Under the pieces are notes generated by a model that did no database searches, had not been told where the DNA came from, and saw nothing but the letters and a program-made list of their open reading frames with translations. Below are positions 35,199 to 43,635 of a stretch of 64,000 nucleotides of DNA, piece by piece. This DNA is from an uncultured Bacilli bacterium (GTDB lineage Bacteria > Bacillota_I > Bacilli_A > RF39 > UBA660). The stretch lies in the NCBI GenBank assembly GCA_934183165.1, contig CAKPRZ010000004.1, positions 34,157 through 98,156 of the forward strand, given 5' to 3'. The position numbers and the translations under genes were made by a program. Within the stretch, counting starts at the first letter, position 1. The number at the start of each line of letters is the position of its first letter.

Positions 35199-36017
35199 AT
35201 GAAAAATAAATTTAGAGACATTGTGGTACTAGGTGGTACTAATTTATTTATTGTATCAATCATAATATTTTTATTGTCTTTGGTATTTAGAGATAACATA
35301 TCATCATTATTTATTGTTATATTTTTACTTTTGATAATACTAGGATGGATATCATTTATGTATTCTTATTTCTATTTAATTATTCATGCTGCTAACAATA
35401 AGGAAATTACTAATGCTCAGAGAAAATATATAATATTGTTACTTGCCATTTTAAATATATTCTATATTCCATATTATTATATTGGGTATGTTATGAAAAG
35501 AAAAAAATGGATAGGAATTGCAAATGGTATATTGAACTTTTTAATTATTGCTTTTACTTTTTTAATTGCCTTTATTGGAATTTTATTCTCAACATTTAAA
35601 TCTATTGAAATAACAACAAAGGATGGAGTTTTTTCTGTTAGTTTGAGTAGTGAATGGTTTTGCGATATTGACAATATGAGTGGCTATAGTTTTTATTGCA
35701 AAGATACTATTGACGACAAATCAATAGGTATTTTAGACTATGAGGGCAGAACGGATTATGATTATTTAATTGATTATCATATTAATGAAGCTAAAAGAGT
35801 AGCCAAAAATAAAGGAATAAATTTAATAGAAGTTGTGAAAAATAAGGACTTAGTTTTACTTGAATCAAGCAATGAAAAAGAGTACTCTGTTGCTATAAAA
35901 TTAGGAGAGATAAAACAAGGACATCCATATATTGTAATATATACTTCAAAGAACGTAGATGACTATACTAATATATTTGATAATATTAAAGTTATAGAAG
36001 GAATATCATCTTTATAG
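35199..36017 (+). CDS. Polytopic membrane protein with extracellular C-terminal domain
   Basis: 272 aa from the ATG at 35199 with AGGTGGT upstream. Four hydrophobic segments (about residues 10-30, 35-60, 70-90, 105-130) are followed by a soluble domain of about 140 residues starting TTKDGVFSVSLSSEWFCDI, which has paired Cys and looks secreted-side. The family is not recognised. It directly follows the ABC-F gene and likely shares its transcript. Confidence 0.55.
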   Translation: MKNKFRDIVVLGGTNLFIVSIIIFLLSLVFRDNISSLFIVIFLLLIILGWISFMYSYFYLIIHAANNKEITNAQRKYIILLLAILNIFYIPYYYIGYVMKRKKWIGIANGILNFLIIAFTFLIAFIGILFSTFKSIEITTKDGVFSVSLSSEWFCDIDNMSGYSFYCKDTIDDKSIGILDYEGRTDYDYLIDYHINEAKRVAKNKGINLIEVVKNKDLVLLESSNEKEYSVAIKLGEIKQGHPYIVIYTSKNVDDYTNIFDNIKVIEGISSL

Positions 36018-36073
36018 ATTAATTAATTAATGCCTACTTTATTTTTTCATATAATAAAGTGGAGGTATTATAA

Positions 36074-36358
36074 ATGAATGGTATTACAGTATCACAATTA
36101 AGAAGATTAATACCTAATGTTAAAATAATTGACATTAGGGATAATTATCAATATAATTTAGGCAGTATTCCTACTGCCAAGAATGTTCCAATGAATTTTT
36201 TGTTAACAAATACTGAACTTTATTTGAATCATTATGATACTTATTATATCTATTGTGAATATGGTAAAACCAGTAGTAGTGCCTGTAGAAAATTAAAGGC
36301 TAAGGGATATAGCGTAATTGATATTATTGGTGGATATAATGAATATAAGAGACTATAA
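36074..36358 (+). CDS. Rhodanese-like domain protein
   Basis: 94 aa, a single rhodanese domain. VKIIDIRDNYQYNLGSIPTAKNVP is the usual first half, and the active-site loop is C61-EYGKTS, with the catalytic Cys present; GYSVIDIIGGYNEY closes the fold. Single-domain rhodaneses carry sulfane sulfur for various acceptors. GGAGGT precedes the ATG. A short hairpin terminator overlaps its end. Confidence 0.9.
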   Translation: MNGITVSQLRRLIPNVKIIDIRDNYQYNLGSIPTAKNVPMNFLLTNTELYLNHYDTYYIYCEYGKTSSSACRKLKAKGYSVIDIIGGYNEYKRL

Positions 36359-36370
36359 GTCTCTTTAATA
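36347..36370 (+). terminator. Intrinsic terminator
   Basis: AAGAGACT-ATA-AGTCTCTT forms an 8-bp stem followed by TTAAT; the tight loop and weak T tract make it moderate. Confidence 0.55.
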
Positions 36371-36383
36371 TATTATACTTCCT

Positions 36384-36414
36384 TTGACAAAATGCTTCGG
36401 GGGGGGGGTATAAT
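36384..36414 (+). promoter_or_regulatory. Promoter with a ten-G homopolymer in its spacer (candidate phase-variable promoter)
   Basis: TTGACA (36384-36389) and TATAAT (36409-36414) are both consensus, yet 19 bases apart instead of 17. The last ten spacer bases (36399-36408) are all G. Loss of two G would restore the ideal spacing. This is the architecture of slipped-strand phase-variable promoters. Confidence 0.85.
36399..36408 (+). repeat. Poly-G tract, 10 bases
   Basis: A run of ten G in a strongly AT-rich sequence, and the longest G or C homopolymer I saw in the window. It lies directly against the -10 box of the promoter at 36384-36414. Confidence 0.95.
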
Positions 36415-36446
36415 ATAATATATAAAATAAAGAAAGAAGGGATAAA

Positions 36447-37192
36447 ATGGAAGTAAAAGGAAGTAAAATTAAAACAATAATAATAATTTTGTGCATGATA
36501 ATAGTAGGATTATTAGGATTTATATTGTATGAGAAAAAATTGGATAATCAAATTACGACATCACCTGTTGAGAAAGAAAAAACAGCAGTTAAAGAAGTTG
36601 ACATAAAATCAGACATTGTAACAAATGCAATGAATTCTTTTGATCATTTGAGTTTACTTGATGAGGATATTTATAAGACAGGAGAATTTGATATATCTAA
36701 TATGACTAAAGAACAACTTGTTGCTACTGCTAGTAATGCAATATATGATTTAGGTAAAGAGTATATAAAAGAGTGTGATAACTCTTCAAAAGGAAAAGTA
36801 GTTTCAATCAATACTTTAAACTCTTTATTAGAAAAATAATGTTTTAGATAAAAAAATAACATTAGAAGACGTAAAAAGTGTTAAAACAGGTGGATATACT
36901 GTTGAAAATGATGGAATATTAATAGAAGGTGCGTGTGGTGATGAAATATCTTTCGAAGATTATTCTGAAAAAAATATAGTTAAAGCTGAAACCAAGGAAG
37001 ATTATTTATATATCTACGAAAAAGTTGCTTTTGCTAAATACAATGATATAAATGCAGATCAACCTACTATAAATTATTATAAAGATTATTCAAGAAATAA
37101 TCTTATGGAAAAAAACTTTGCAAATTACAGAAACAAAAGATCTTCCTAACTGGGATTTATATAATACTTACAAATATACATTTAAAAAGTAA
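36447..37192 (+). pseudogene. Membrane-anchored surface protein gene broken by two +1 A frameshifts
   Basis: The first open frame (36447-36839, 130 aa) has a signal anchor (about residues 8-28) and a lysine/glutamate-rich stalk, then stops after LNSLLEK. Removing one A from the A5 run at 36832-36836 continues the protein as NNVLDKKITLEDVKSV and on through ETKEDYLYIYEKVAFAKY. That frame stops at 37149, but removing one A from the A7 run at 37109-37115 gives KTLQITETKDLPNWDLYNTY and a natural end at 37192. The restored product would be about 248 aa. Its promoter holds the ten-G tract. It could be true decay, slippage-controlled expression, or homopolymer sequencing error. Confidence 0.7.
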
Positions 37193-37340
37193 ATAATAAC
37201 TATTATTTTCAAAATATTAAGTTTTATGAATAATTATTTGTTATAATATATAAAAGAGAGGGTAGTTGAAAAGAGAAAAATATTAAAGAAAGATAATCTA
37301 ATACATGTTAATAAATCATTATTAGAGATGGTGTGATTTT
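37193..37340 (+). other. Intergenic region with promoter and possible short leader
   Basis: A TATAAT -10 box (at about 37242-37247) precedes GAGAGGG and TTG at 37267. That TTG opens a six-codon frame only; if the A5 run just after it had one more A the frame would read on for 23 codons and stop in front of the next gene. I do not call a gene here. Confidence 0.35.
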
Positions 37341-37901
37341 ATGGATAATCAAGCAGAACAATCAGCTAAAACTATTATAAATTCAAAAGATTTTATAAAA
37401 ATGTTTATCAAGAAATATTTTCTATATACTTTTATCTTTTCATTTTTTGGAGGAGGTTCTGGATTGATTTCTGTAGCAATCTCATTATTTTCTACGTATT
37501 TTATTTTTTCGTGGACTGCGGATGATATACATAAAAAATATATAATTGCTAGTGAAGAGATGGAATCAGCTAAGAAAAAAATGATAATTTCAGTTCTTAT
37601 AATAAAAGTTGTTATTGCTTGCTTAAGTGTCTTATGTATTTATTTGATTCAATGGGTATTTGGAATCGCAGTAGGAAGTTTATTCTTTACAACTGTGTAT
37701 CTGTTTAAAGAAATGTATATAGTAAAAATTATATGTAGTTTATTGACATACATTGTAATTGCAAAATTATATTCTGATATGTTTGATGATTTATTTAAAG
37801 GAACTAATAAAAAACCATTTGTTAAATTCGTTATTGAAATGGTAATTATATCAATTTTATCTATCTTGCTAAATTATATTGTTTTAAATGTTTTTAAATA
37901 A
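37341..37901 (+). CDS. Small polytopic membrane protein
   Basis: 186 aa with four to five hydrophobic segments (about residues 30-60, 80-105, 110-130, 133-150, 165-185) and a hydrophilic N-terminus. GGTGTGAT precedes the ATG. No family recognised and no catalytic motif seen. It follows the broken surface-protein gene by 148 bases with its own probable promoter, and converges on a UPF0316 gene across a shared terminator. Confidence 0.5.
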   Translation: MDNQAEQSAKTIINSKDFIKMFIKKYFLYTFIFSFFGGGSGLISVAISLFSTYFIFSWTADDIHKKYIIASEEMESAKKKMIISVLIIKVVIACLSVLCIYLIQWVFGIAVGSLFFTTVYLFKEMYIVKIICSLLTYIVIAKLYSDMFDDLFKGTNKKPFVKFVIEMVIISILSILLNYIVLNVFK

Positions 37902-37925
37902 AATGTTACTTTATGTAACCATTTT
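37901..37925. terminator. Bidirectional terminator between convergent genes
   Basis: GTTAC-TTTAT-GTAAC with flanking AAAT/ATTT, giving T-rich ends in both directions. Confidence 0.65.
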
Positions 37926-38418
37926 GTACATATTTGGTTTCAGTAACTATAAAGAAAGAATCTTTATCTACTGAAATTGCTAAATCTCTTAAATGTTTAA
38001 GAGATTTATTTTTTATTTCTATGAAAAGCATATATTTATCACTTTCATCTTTTCCATTTACTTTTATAACAGAAACACCATAACCATTTTCTCTTATTAC
38101 TTGTACTAAATTATATTGTGTAGTTATAATTTGAATGTTTAAATTTCCTTCAATAAAATGATTAGATAATATTGCTCCAATATATGTTCCTGTTGCGAAA
38201 CCTAAAGAGTATGATATAGCTATCCAAATACTATTAATATCAGTATTTAACGCTTCTTTTACAACAACAAACCATACAAAGACTTCAATAAAACCTATAA
38301 CACTTGCATAAAAAGCTTTTCCTTTAACCGTTATTATGGTTCTAAAGGTTCCTAAGGATACATCTATTATTCTTACAAAGAATACTTTTACACATAACAA
38401 TATTAGTGGTATATTCAT
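37906..38418 (-). CDS. UPF0316 (DUF5698/DUF2179) membrane protein, YebE-like
   Basis: 170 aa. Three membrane helices begin with FFVRIIDVSLGTFRTI, and the LGFATGTYIGAILSNHFIEG segment is typical of UPF0316. The C-terminal soluble part (VIRENGYGVSVIKVNGKDE) is the DUF2179 ferredoxin-like domain. GAGGATGAT lies upstream of the ATG. The family is common in Bacillota; DUF2179 domains are thought to bind small ligands such as nucleotides, but the function of this one is not known. Confidence 0.85.
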   Translation of the reverse strand: MNIPLILLCVKVFFVRIIDVSLGTFRTIITVKGKAFYASVIGFIEVFVWFVVVKEALNTDINSIWIAISYSLGFATGTYIGAILSNHFIEGNLNIQIITTQYNLVQVIRENGYGVSVIKVNGKDESDKYMLFIEIKNKSLKHLRDLAISVDKDSFFIVTETKYVQNGYIK

Positions 38419-38515
38419 AAAATCATCCTCTCAATATTATTTATATTATGCCTAATATTGTTTTTAATATGTTTAAAAAGTAATTAAATTGTACTATAAT
38501 AATACTGGTGATAAT

Positions 38516-39091
38516 ATGCAAGAATTAATAAACACAGTAACTAACTATATTATTTCATATTTACAAGTTTTAGGTGTGCCATTTGGTTTTTTATTAATAA
38601 TATTAGAATCGGTAATTCCTGCTTTACCACTAGGTGTTTTTATTGCCTTTAATATGATGGCTTTTGGTAATATTATAGGATTTATTTTATCTTGGATAGC
38701 TACAATAACTGGATGTGTGATGTCTTATTTTCTTTTTAAGAATATTTCATCAAAAAAAATAGGTAAAAGACTAAATCAAAATGAGCAATTTCAAAAGATT
38801 ATGAAAGTTGTCAAAAAAATTAGTTTTAGTAATTTAGTTTTAATCATTGCTTTACCATTTTCTCCAGCTTTTTTAATAAATATTGCCTGTGGACTAGCTA
38901 AGACAGACTTTAAAAAATTTATAGCGGCACTGCTTATTGGAAAAATATCAATAGTATACTTTTGGGGATTTATTTCTAAAAGTTTGCTTGAAAGTATCAC
39001 TGATTTAAAAACAGTTATTACAATTTTAGTATTGTTACTTATTTGTTATTTACTATCTAAAATTGTTAATAAAAAGTTAAAAATAGGGTAG
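38516..39091 (+). CDS. TVP38/TMEM64 (VTT-domain) membrane protein
   Basis: 191 aa from the ATG at 38516 with GGTGAT four bases before it. It has about five membrane segments and the VTT core: LIILESVIPALPLGVFIAFN, then GFILSWIATITGCVMSYFLF, then LPFSPAFLINIACGLAKTD. These match the TVP38/TMEM64 branch of the DedA superfamily, membrane proteins proposed to act as lipid scramblases or transporters. Single gene, with rmuC starting 44 bases downstream. Confidence 0.85.
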   Translation: MQELINTVTNYIISYLQVLGVPFGFLLIILESVIPALPLGVFIAFNMMAFGNIIGFILSWIATITGCVMSYFLFKNISSKKIGKRLNQNEQFQKIMKVVKKISFSNLVLIIALPFSPAFLINIACGLAKTDFKKFIAALLIGKISIVYFWGFISKSLLESITDLKTVITILVLLLICYLLSKIVNKKLKIG

Positions 39092-39135
39092 AATTTTCTG
39101 TTTAATGATATAATAATATTATTATGGAGGTAGTT

Positions 39136-40230
39136 ATGAATTATGTTGTTGTGGCACTGTTAGTATTACTTATAATTTTGTTGATTGTGGTATTAGCAAA
39201 AATAAATTCAAATAATAGTAATGAAGCAAACATGACTGAAAGACTTGGACGCTTCGAAGTTAATATTAATAAGGAAATAAATGATTTTAAGAATGATTTG
39301 AGTAAAAATTTGAATTCTGATTTTGAAAAGTTAAATGATAAAATTGAACATAGATTAAATATTATAAATGATAAAGTTAATGAACGTCTTGATCAAAACT
39401 TTGAAAAAACTAATAAGACTTTTACTAACATACTAGAAAGATTGACTAAGATAGATGAGGCTCAAAGAAAAATTGATAGTTTATCAAACGATATAGTATC
39501 GCTTCAAAGTATTTTGACTGATAAAAAAAGTCGTGGTATTTTTGGTGAGGTAAATTTAAAACATATTTTGGTCAGTGTCTTTGGAGAGAAAAATGATAAA
39601 TTGTATTCTTTACAGTATACATTACCAAACGGAACTATTGCGGATTGTGTCTTGTTTGCACCAATGCCATTAGGTGTGATTGCTATAGATTCTAAATTTC
39701 CGCTTGAAAATTACAGAATGATGGTTGATAAAAAAACTCCAATGGAGATTAGAGAGAGATATGAAAAGCAATTTAAAGTGGATGTTAAAAAACATATTGA
39801 TGCTATTAGCAGTAAGTATATAATAGAAGGAGTAACATCTAATCAAGCTATAATGTTCTTACCCGCAGAAGCTATTTTCGCAGAAGTAAATGCATACCAT
39901 CCTGATATTATAGAATATGCCTATAAAAAGAAAGTTTGGATAACATCTCCAACAACTTTAATTTCTACTTTAACTGTTATTCAGATGATTGTTAAAAATA
40001 TTGAAAGAGATAAATACACTTCAATTATTCATGAAGAATTAAATAAATTAGGTGTTGAATTTTCTAGATATAAGGATCGTTGGGATAAGCTTGCTAAAAG
40101 TATTCAAACAGTTAATAAAGATGTTGAAAGTGTCTATATAACTACTGAGAAAATTTCAAAGAAGTTTGACATGATAAGTGGTGTTGAAGTAGAAAAATTA
40201 AATGAAGGAGATGAATTTAAAAATGAATAG
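39136..40230 (+). CDS. rmuC: DNA recombination protein RmuC
   Basis: 364 aa from the ATG at 39136, with GGAGGT seven bases upstream (the ATG at 39124 precedes that site). An N-terminal membrane helix (about 4-22) is followed by a coiled coil to about residue 125 and the RmuC nuclease-like domain: KSRGIFGEVNLKHIL, LPNGTIADCVLFAP, VIAIDSKFPLENYRMM, AIMFLPAEAIFAEVN and VWITSPTTLISTL. RmuC limits DNA rearrangement at inverted repeats. The next gene overlaps its last eight bases. Confidence 0.93.
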   Translation: MNYVVVALLVLLIILLIVVLAKINSNNSNEANMTERLGRFEVNINKEINDFKNDLSKNLNSDFEKLNDKIEHRLNIINDKVNERLDQNFEKTNKTFTNILERLTKIDEAQRKIDSLSNDIVSLQSILTDKKSRGIFGEVNLKHILVSVFGEKNDKLYSLQYTLPNGTIADCVLFAPMPLGVIAIDSKFPLENYRMMVDKKTPMEIRERYEKQFKVDVKKHIDAISSKYIIEGVTSNQAIMFLPAEAIFAEVNAYHPDIIEYAYKKKVWITSPTTLISTLTVIQMIVKNIERDKYTSIIHEELNKLGVEFSRYKDRWDKLAKSIQTVNKDVESVYITTEKISKKFDMISGVEVEKLNEGDEFKNE

Positions 40231-40861
40231 AACATTTTCAAAAATATTTATGTATTTAGCTATAGGCTTATTAATTTCTTTTGGAGTTGCCTTTGGTGTA
40301 TCAAAAAGTGAAAATTTGATTTATAACATCTTTGCAAATTATTATATATTACTCTTAGTAATGGAACTTGCTCTTGCTTTCGTTTTAAGTCTTTTTGTCA
40401 AAAAATTATCTAAAGGTGTGCTAACAATTTTATATATTGCTTATTCAGCAATTACTGGTTTAAGTTTAGCTTCTATATTTTTAGTTTATGAATTGTCATC
40501 AATTATATCTGTATTCTTAGTAACATCCATTATTTTTGCAGGATTAGCTTTATATGGATATAAAACAGATAAAGATATAACTAAACTAAGCCCTTTATTA
40601 ATCGCTACTCTTTTTGGTATTGTATTACTGACATTTATTAATATGTTCTTTATAAAAAATCCTAATTTTGATTTATTACTAACTGTTGTAAGTATGTTAG
40701 TATTTATGGGATTTATCATGTATGATGTTAATGTGTTAAAAAGAAAATTATATGATATAGAAGAAGATAAATTAGTTATATATGGAGCATTTCAATTATA
40801 TCTTGATTTTATTAACTTATTCTTAGATTTACTTAGATTATTTGGAAAGTCTAATGATTAG
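40223..40861 (+). CDS. Bax inhibitor-1 family membrane protein
   Basis: 212 aa with seven hydrophobic segments. AYSAITGLSLASIFLVY and the final segments FMGFIMYDVNVLKRK and GAFQLYLDFINLFLDLLRLFG are the YccA/YbhL (BI-1) signature, with the conserved Asp pair facing the pore. Members are pH-sensitive calcium leak channels or interact with FtsH. Start ATG 40223 is twelve bases after GGAG; an ATG at 40211 abuts that site and is less likely. It overlaps rmuC and ends at a terminator. Confidence 0.88.
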   Translation: MNRTFSKIFMYLAIGLLISFGVAFGVSKSENLIYNIFANYYILLLVMELALAFVLSLFVKKLSKGVLTILYIAYSAITGLSLASIFLVYELSSIISVFLVTSIIFAGLALYGYKTDKDITKLSPLLIATLFGIVLLTFINMFFIKNPNFDLLLTVVSMLVFMGFIMYDVNVLKRKLYDIEEDKLVIYGAFQLYLDFINLFLDLLRLFGKSND

Positions 40862-40884
40862 AGAGCGTTGAGCTTTCTTTTTTT
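40861..40884 (+). terminator. Intrinsic terminator
   Basis: GAGAGC-GTTGA-GCTTTC (one G-U pair) followed by seven T, at the end of the Bax inhibitor-1 gene. Confidence 0.8.
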
Positions 40885-40953
40885 GTATAAAAAGCTACTA
40901 TAAATACATAATATTATTAGACATACAAACATAAATTTTAGTAGGTGAAGAAA

Positions 40954-41175
40954 ATGATAAGACTATTTTTCTTCTTATTAGGATTTGGATTTAGTGTTGT
41001 TGGTCTTATGTATATGATTTTATATTTAAATCTTTTACCAATAGGGTATACTTGGCTTGAGTACTTAAAATTTTTGCTTTCTAGAATAGAATGTATTATT
41101 GGATTTATAGGATTTATTATTTTAACTGTAACTATATTTTACAAAGGAGAAAAAAATAATGATATATATATATGA
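40954..41175 (+). CDS. Small two-helix membrane protein
   Basis: 73 aa from the ATG at 40954 with AGGTGA upstream. Two hydrophobic helices (about 3-27 and 45-65) are separated by a short loop. No family recognised. Its end overlaps the start of the DUF3603-like gene by 17 bases, so the two are translationally coupled. Confidence 0.55.
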   Translation: MIRLFFFLLGFGFSVVGLMYMILYLNLLPIGYTWLEYLKFLLSRIECIIGFIGFIILTVTIFYKGEKNNDIYI

Positions 41176-41806
41176 TATTTTATTAAATTGGAATAAAAAC
41201 AAATTATATGACTTTTATGAATGGGAAAAAACAGATAAGTTAGAACATATAAAGAAAATACCTTTAATTAGAGTGAACAAGGGAGTAATTCCTAATTTTT
41301 ACTATAATAATATAATTATTAAAGGAGAAGTCTTGGATAATATTTATAATGCAACAGAGTCATACTCATTAAAAAAAGTAAATAAAGTTCCTTATGCTTT
41401 TGTTATAACTGATGGATCAACTGCTTTGGCACTAAAATGTGATAAATCGGGAAAAGTAATTGAAAAGAGTAAATTTATAATAGATGAAGAAGAAGAAATA
41501 TTATGTTTTACATCAAGATTAAAAGTTTATGATATACAATATGAAATTAAAGAAAAAACAGATGATGTTAGTTTTTTAACAAGAAAAGAAGTAAAAATAA
41601 AAGACTTTTTATTAAAAGAAATTAATGATTGTTATAAACAAAAGGATTCTGATAAATTAAAATATTTATATACAGAATGCTTTGGGAAGGTTAAAGATAA
41701 TATTTATGATATGTATAATGAATTAGTTACAAGTCTAAATAAAGAAATTACTAAAAGCCATCAAAATTTGTATGAATTATTACATCTTATAGTAAATAAA
41801 AGTTAA
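41159..41806 (+). CDS. DUF3603-like protein
   Basis: 215 aa. The opening MIYIYDILLNWNKNKLYDFYEW, read here in two parts (MIYIYDILLNW and LYDFYEWEKTD), followed by HIKKIPLIRV, resembles the DUF3603 family of Bacilli. The centre has the beta-rich VPYAFVITDGSTALALKCDKSG and the C-terminal 70 residues are helical. No catalytic motif was identified. GGAG lies ten bases before the ATG, within the upstream small membrane-protein gene. The function is unknown. Confidence 0.6.
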   Translation: MIYIYDILLNWNKNKLYDFYEWEKTDKLEHIKKIPLIRVNKGVIPNFYYNNIIIKGEVLDNIYNATESYSLKKVNKVPYAFVITDGSTALALKCDKSGKVIEKSKFIIDEEEEILCFTSRLKVYDIQYEIKEKTDDVSFLTRKEVKIKDFLLKEINDCYKQKDSDKLKYLYTECFGKVKDNIYDMYNELVTSLNKEITKSHQNLYELLHLIVNKS

Positions 41807-41826
41807 CTTCACAAGAAGTTTTTTTT
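41805..41826 (+). terminator. Intrinsic terminator
   Basis: AACTTC-ACAA-GAAGTT followed by six T, overlapping the stop codon of the DUF3603-like gene. Confidence 0.85.
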
Positions 41827-41864
41827 ATGATATTATTATTTTGTAAAATAGAGGTGACTATTAT

Positions 41865-42239
41865 ATGATAAAGAATAAAAAAGGATTTACCTTGGTAGAA
41901 TTGATCGCAGTAATAACTATATTAGGTGTTATATGTATGATTGCAATACCATCATATAATAACTATATAAAAAAAGCTAAAGAAAAGAAGTGTGAAGCTG
42001 ACAGATTAGCTATCATAGATGCTACTAAGACATTTATTAATGACTGTATATCAAAAAACAATTGTGCTACAAACAAGAAGATTAGTTACTATGTAGGAGA
42101 TGAATTAACAGTTTCTATTTTGACTGGTAAAGGTTATTTGAATTCTGATTATGCTAAATACAGTAGTAACTCAATTAAAATAGTAAAAAATAATGATGTT
42201 TATAATGTTTCCGTACTAGATTTTTATTGTCAAGGTTGA
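41865..42239 (+). CDS. Type IV prepilin-like protein
   Basis: 124 aa. The prepilin signature is exact: KNKKG followed by FTLVELIAVITILGVICMIAIPSY, with cleavage expected between Gly and Phe and Glu5 of the mature protein present. A short globular head of about 85 residues holds four Cys (CEADR, DCIS, NNCATN, FYCQG), which could pair. GAGGTGA precedes the ATG. No prepilin peptidase, pilus ATPase or other pilin is in the window, so it may serve a pilus or competence machine encoded elsewhere. Confidence 0.88.
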   Translation: MIKNKKGFTLVELIAVITILGVICMIAIPSYNNYIKKAKEKKCEADRLAIIDATKTFINDCISKNNCATNKKISYYVGDELTVSILTGKGYLNSDYAKYSSNSIKIVKNNDVYNVSVLDFYCQG

Positions 42240-42283
42240 CATAAGATATTTGTAAATGATATGTAAAGAAAGGAACTATTAAC

Positions 42284-43558
42284 ATGCGTAAGAAAGTAGC
42301 AATTGTTTTCCTTATATTAAGTGTTTTTCTTATAGGTGGTGGAATATTCTTAAGCAATAAGGAGAAACAAGATAAGTTAAAAGCTGAAGAAAAAGCAATA
42401 GAAATAAAAAAAGAACAAGAAAAAATTTTGTTAGAGCAAATTAAAACATCATTTAATCAATATGTAAAGACAAATAAGGAAGCTAAACTCTATGATTATG
42501 TAGATAACAAATATGAAGTAGTAGGAACAGTTAGTCAGAATGAAGAGTTAGAACTTGAAAATACAGAAATAAATCTTAATACTAAATACTTTAAAATAAA
42601 ATCACTAGGCTATTACATTAGTTATAAAGATGTTCAAAGAATAGAAAAATTATCTGATGTTAATAATAGATATAAAAATTATATTGTTTTCAATGAAAAC
42701 ATTTATACAACTAGTCCAACAGCATTTTATGATGGTGATAAAAAAGTATATGAGCTTAATAAATCTTTTGAATTTCCAATTATTATTAAAGATACAGATA
42801 AGTACTATGTTGAATTCAATAATAGATTATTAGAAATAAAAGCTAGTAATGTTAGTAAAACCGAAAAAAAGATAAACACTAAAGAAGTTCCAAGAGATAA
42901 TATTAGAACTTTGACATATCATACAATTTATAACACTAAAACAGAACAGTGCAGTAATACGGTTATATGTCACCCAATAGAACAATTTGATTCACATATG
43001 AAATATTTAAGTGAAAATAATTATTTTACTTTAACAATGGATGAGTTAGAAATGTTCTTAGATGGAAAGATTCAAATTCCTAAAAAAAGCATTGTAATTA
43101 CATTAGACGATGGAAAATATGCTATTAACGCTGTAAAGATTGTCGAAAAATATAAGGTTAATGCAACATATTTTATTATAACTAGTAGATATAATGTTAA
43201 AGATATAGAAACAACTTATATGAATTTTGAATCACATACCCATAATTTACACAATAATTATAAATGTAGTGGTGGAAACCAAGGTGGAGAGTTGTTATGC
43301 TCTAGTAGAGAAAAAATATTAAATGATTTAAAGACTAGTCAAAAAGAACTTGGAGGAGCTACAGCAATTGCTTATCCTTTCTTTGATTTTAATAATAATG
43401 CAATTAAAGTATTAAAAGAGGCAGGCTTTAAACTTGCATTTGTTGGTCAATATAATACTAATGGGTATTCAAATAAAAAAACTAATAGAATGATAATACC
43501 TAGAAAAACAATATTCTCTTATGATAAAATTGAAACTTTTATAAGTTATTTGAAATAA
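42284..43558 (+). CDS. Membrane-anchored NodB-type polysaccharide deacetylase
   Basis: 424 aa. A signal anchor (about 5-24) and charged coiled linker (KEEQE-rich, to about 50) lead to an SH3-like region (about 60-115) and then the NodB domain from about residue 205. Motif 1 is VITLDDG with the catalytic Asp pair; motif 2 is ESHTHNLH with the metal His pair; AIAYPFFDF is close to motif 3 (usually YPxG), and the C-terminal IIPRKTIF segment completes the barrel. Expected substrate: wall glycan or another surface polysaccharide. AAAGGAAC precedes the ATG. A perfect 10-bp terminator follows. Confidence 0.85.
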   Translation: MRKKVAIVFLILSVFLIGGGIFLSNKEKQDKLKAEEKAIEIKKEQEKILLEQIKTSFNQYVKTNKEAKLYDYVDNKYEVVGTVSQNEELELENTEINLNTKYFKIKSLGYYISYKDVQRIEKLSDVNNRYKNYIVFNENIYTTSPTAFYDGDKKVYELNKSFEFPIIIKDTDKYYVEFNNRLLEIKASNVSKTEKKINTKEVPRDNIRTLTYHTIYNTKTEQCSNTVICHPIEQFDSHMKYLSENNYFTLTMDELEMFLDGKIQIPKKSIVITLDDGKYAINAVKIVEKYKVNATYFIITSRYNVKDIETTYMNFESHTHNLHNNYKCSGGNQGGELLCSSREKILNDLKTSQKELGGATAIAYPFFDFNNNAIKVLKEAGFKLAFVGQYNTNGYSNKKTNRMIIPRKTIFSYDKIETFISYLK

Positions 43559-43583
43559 AATTAATTATTTTATTTCTTTTTTT
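43552..43583 (+). terminator. Intrinsic terminator
   Basis: GAAATAAAAT and ATTTTATTTC form a perfect 10-bp stem around TAATT, followed by seven T. Confidence 0.8.
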
Positions 43584-43602
43584 ATATTTTTATGATATAT
43601 TA

Positions 43603-43625
43603 TTATTGATAATGATTATCAATAA
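43603..43625 (+). promoter_or_regulatory. Fur box (23-bp perfect palindrome) in front of fur and rubrerythrin genes
   Basis: An 11-1-11 perfect inverted repeat is centred on G43614. Its inner 15 bases (43607-43621), TGATAATGATTATCA, equal the 7-1-7 Fur box consensus. It overlaps the region just after a TATGAT -10 box (43591-43596), where a bound repressor would block transcription. Confidence 0.88.
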
Positions 43626-43635
43626 GGAAGATATT

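Noticed and set aside
37267..37340. Possible 23-codon gene before the small membrane-protein gene
   Set aside because: It needs an added A in an A5 run to be read from the TTG start; without read evidence it is not supported.
42228..42242. TGTCAA/TTGACA inverted repeat at the end of the prepilin gene
   Set aside because: Only a two-base loop and no T tract, so it is not a terminator, and no TATAAT lies at a suitable distance to use the TTGACA as a promoter.
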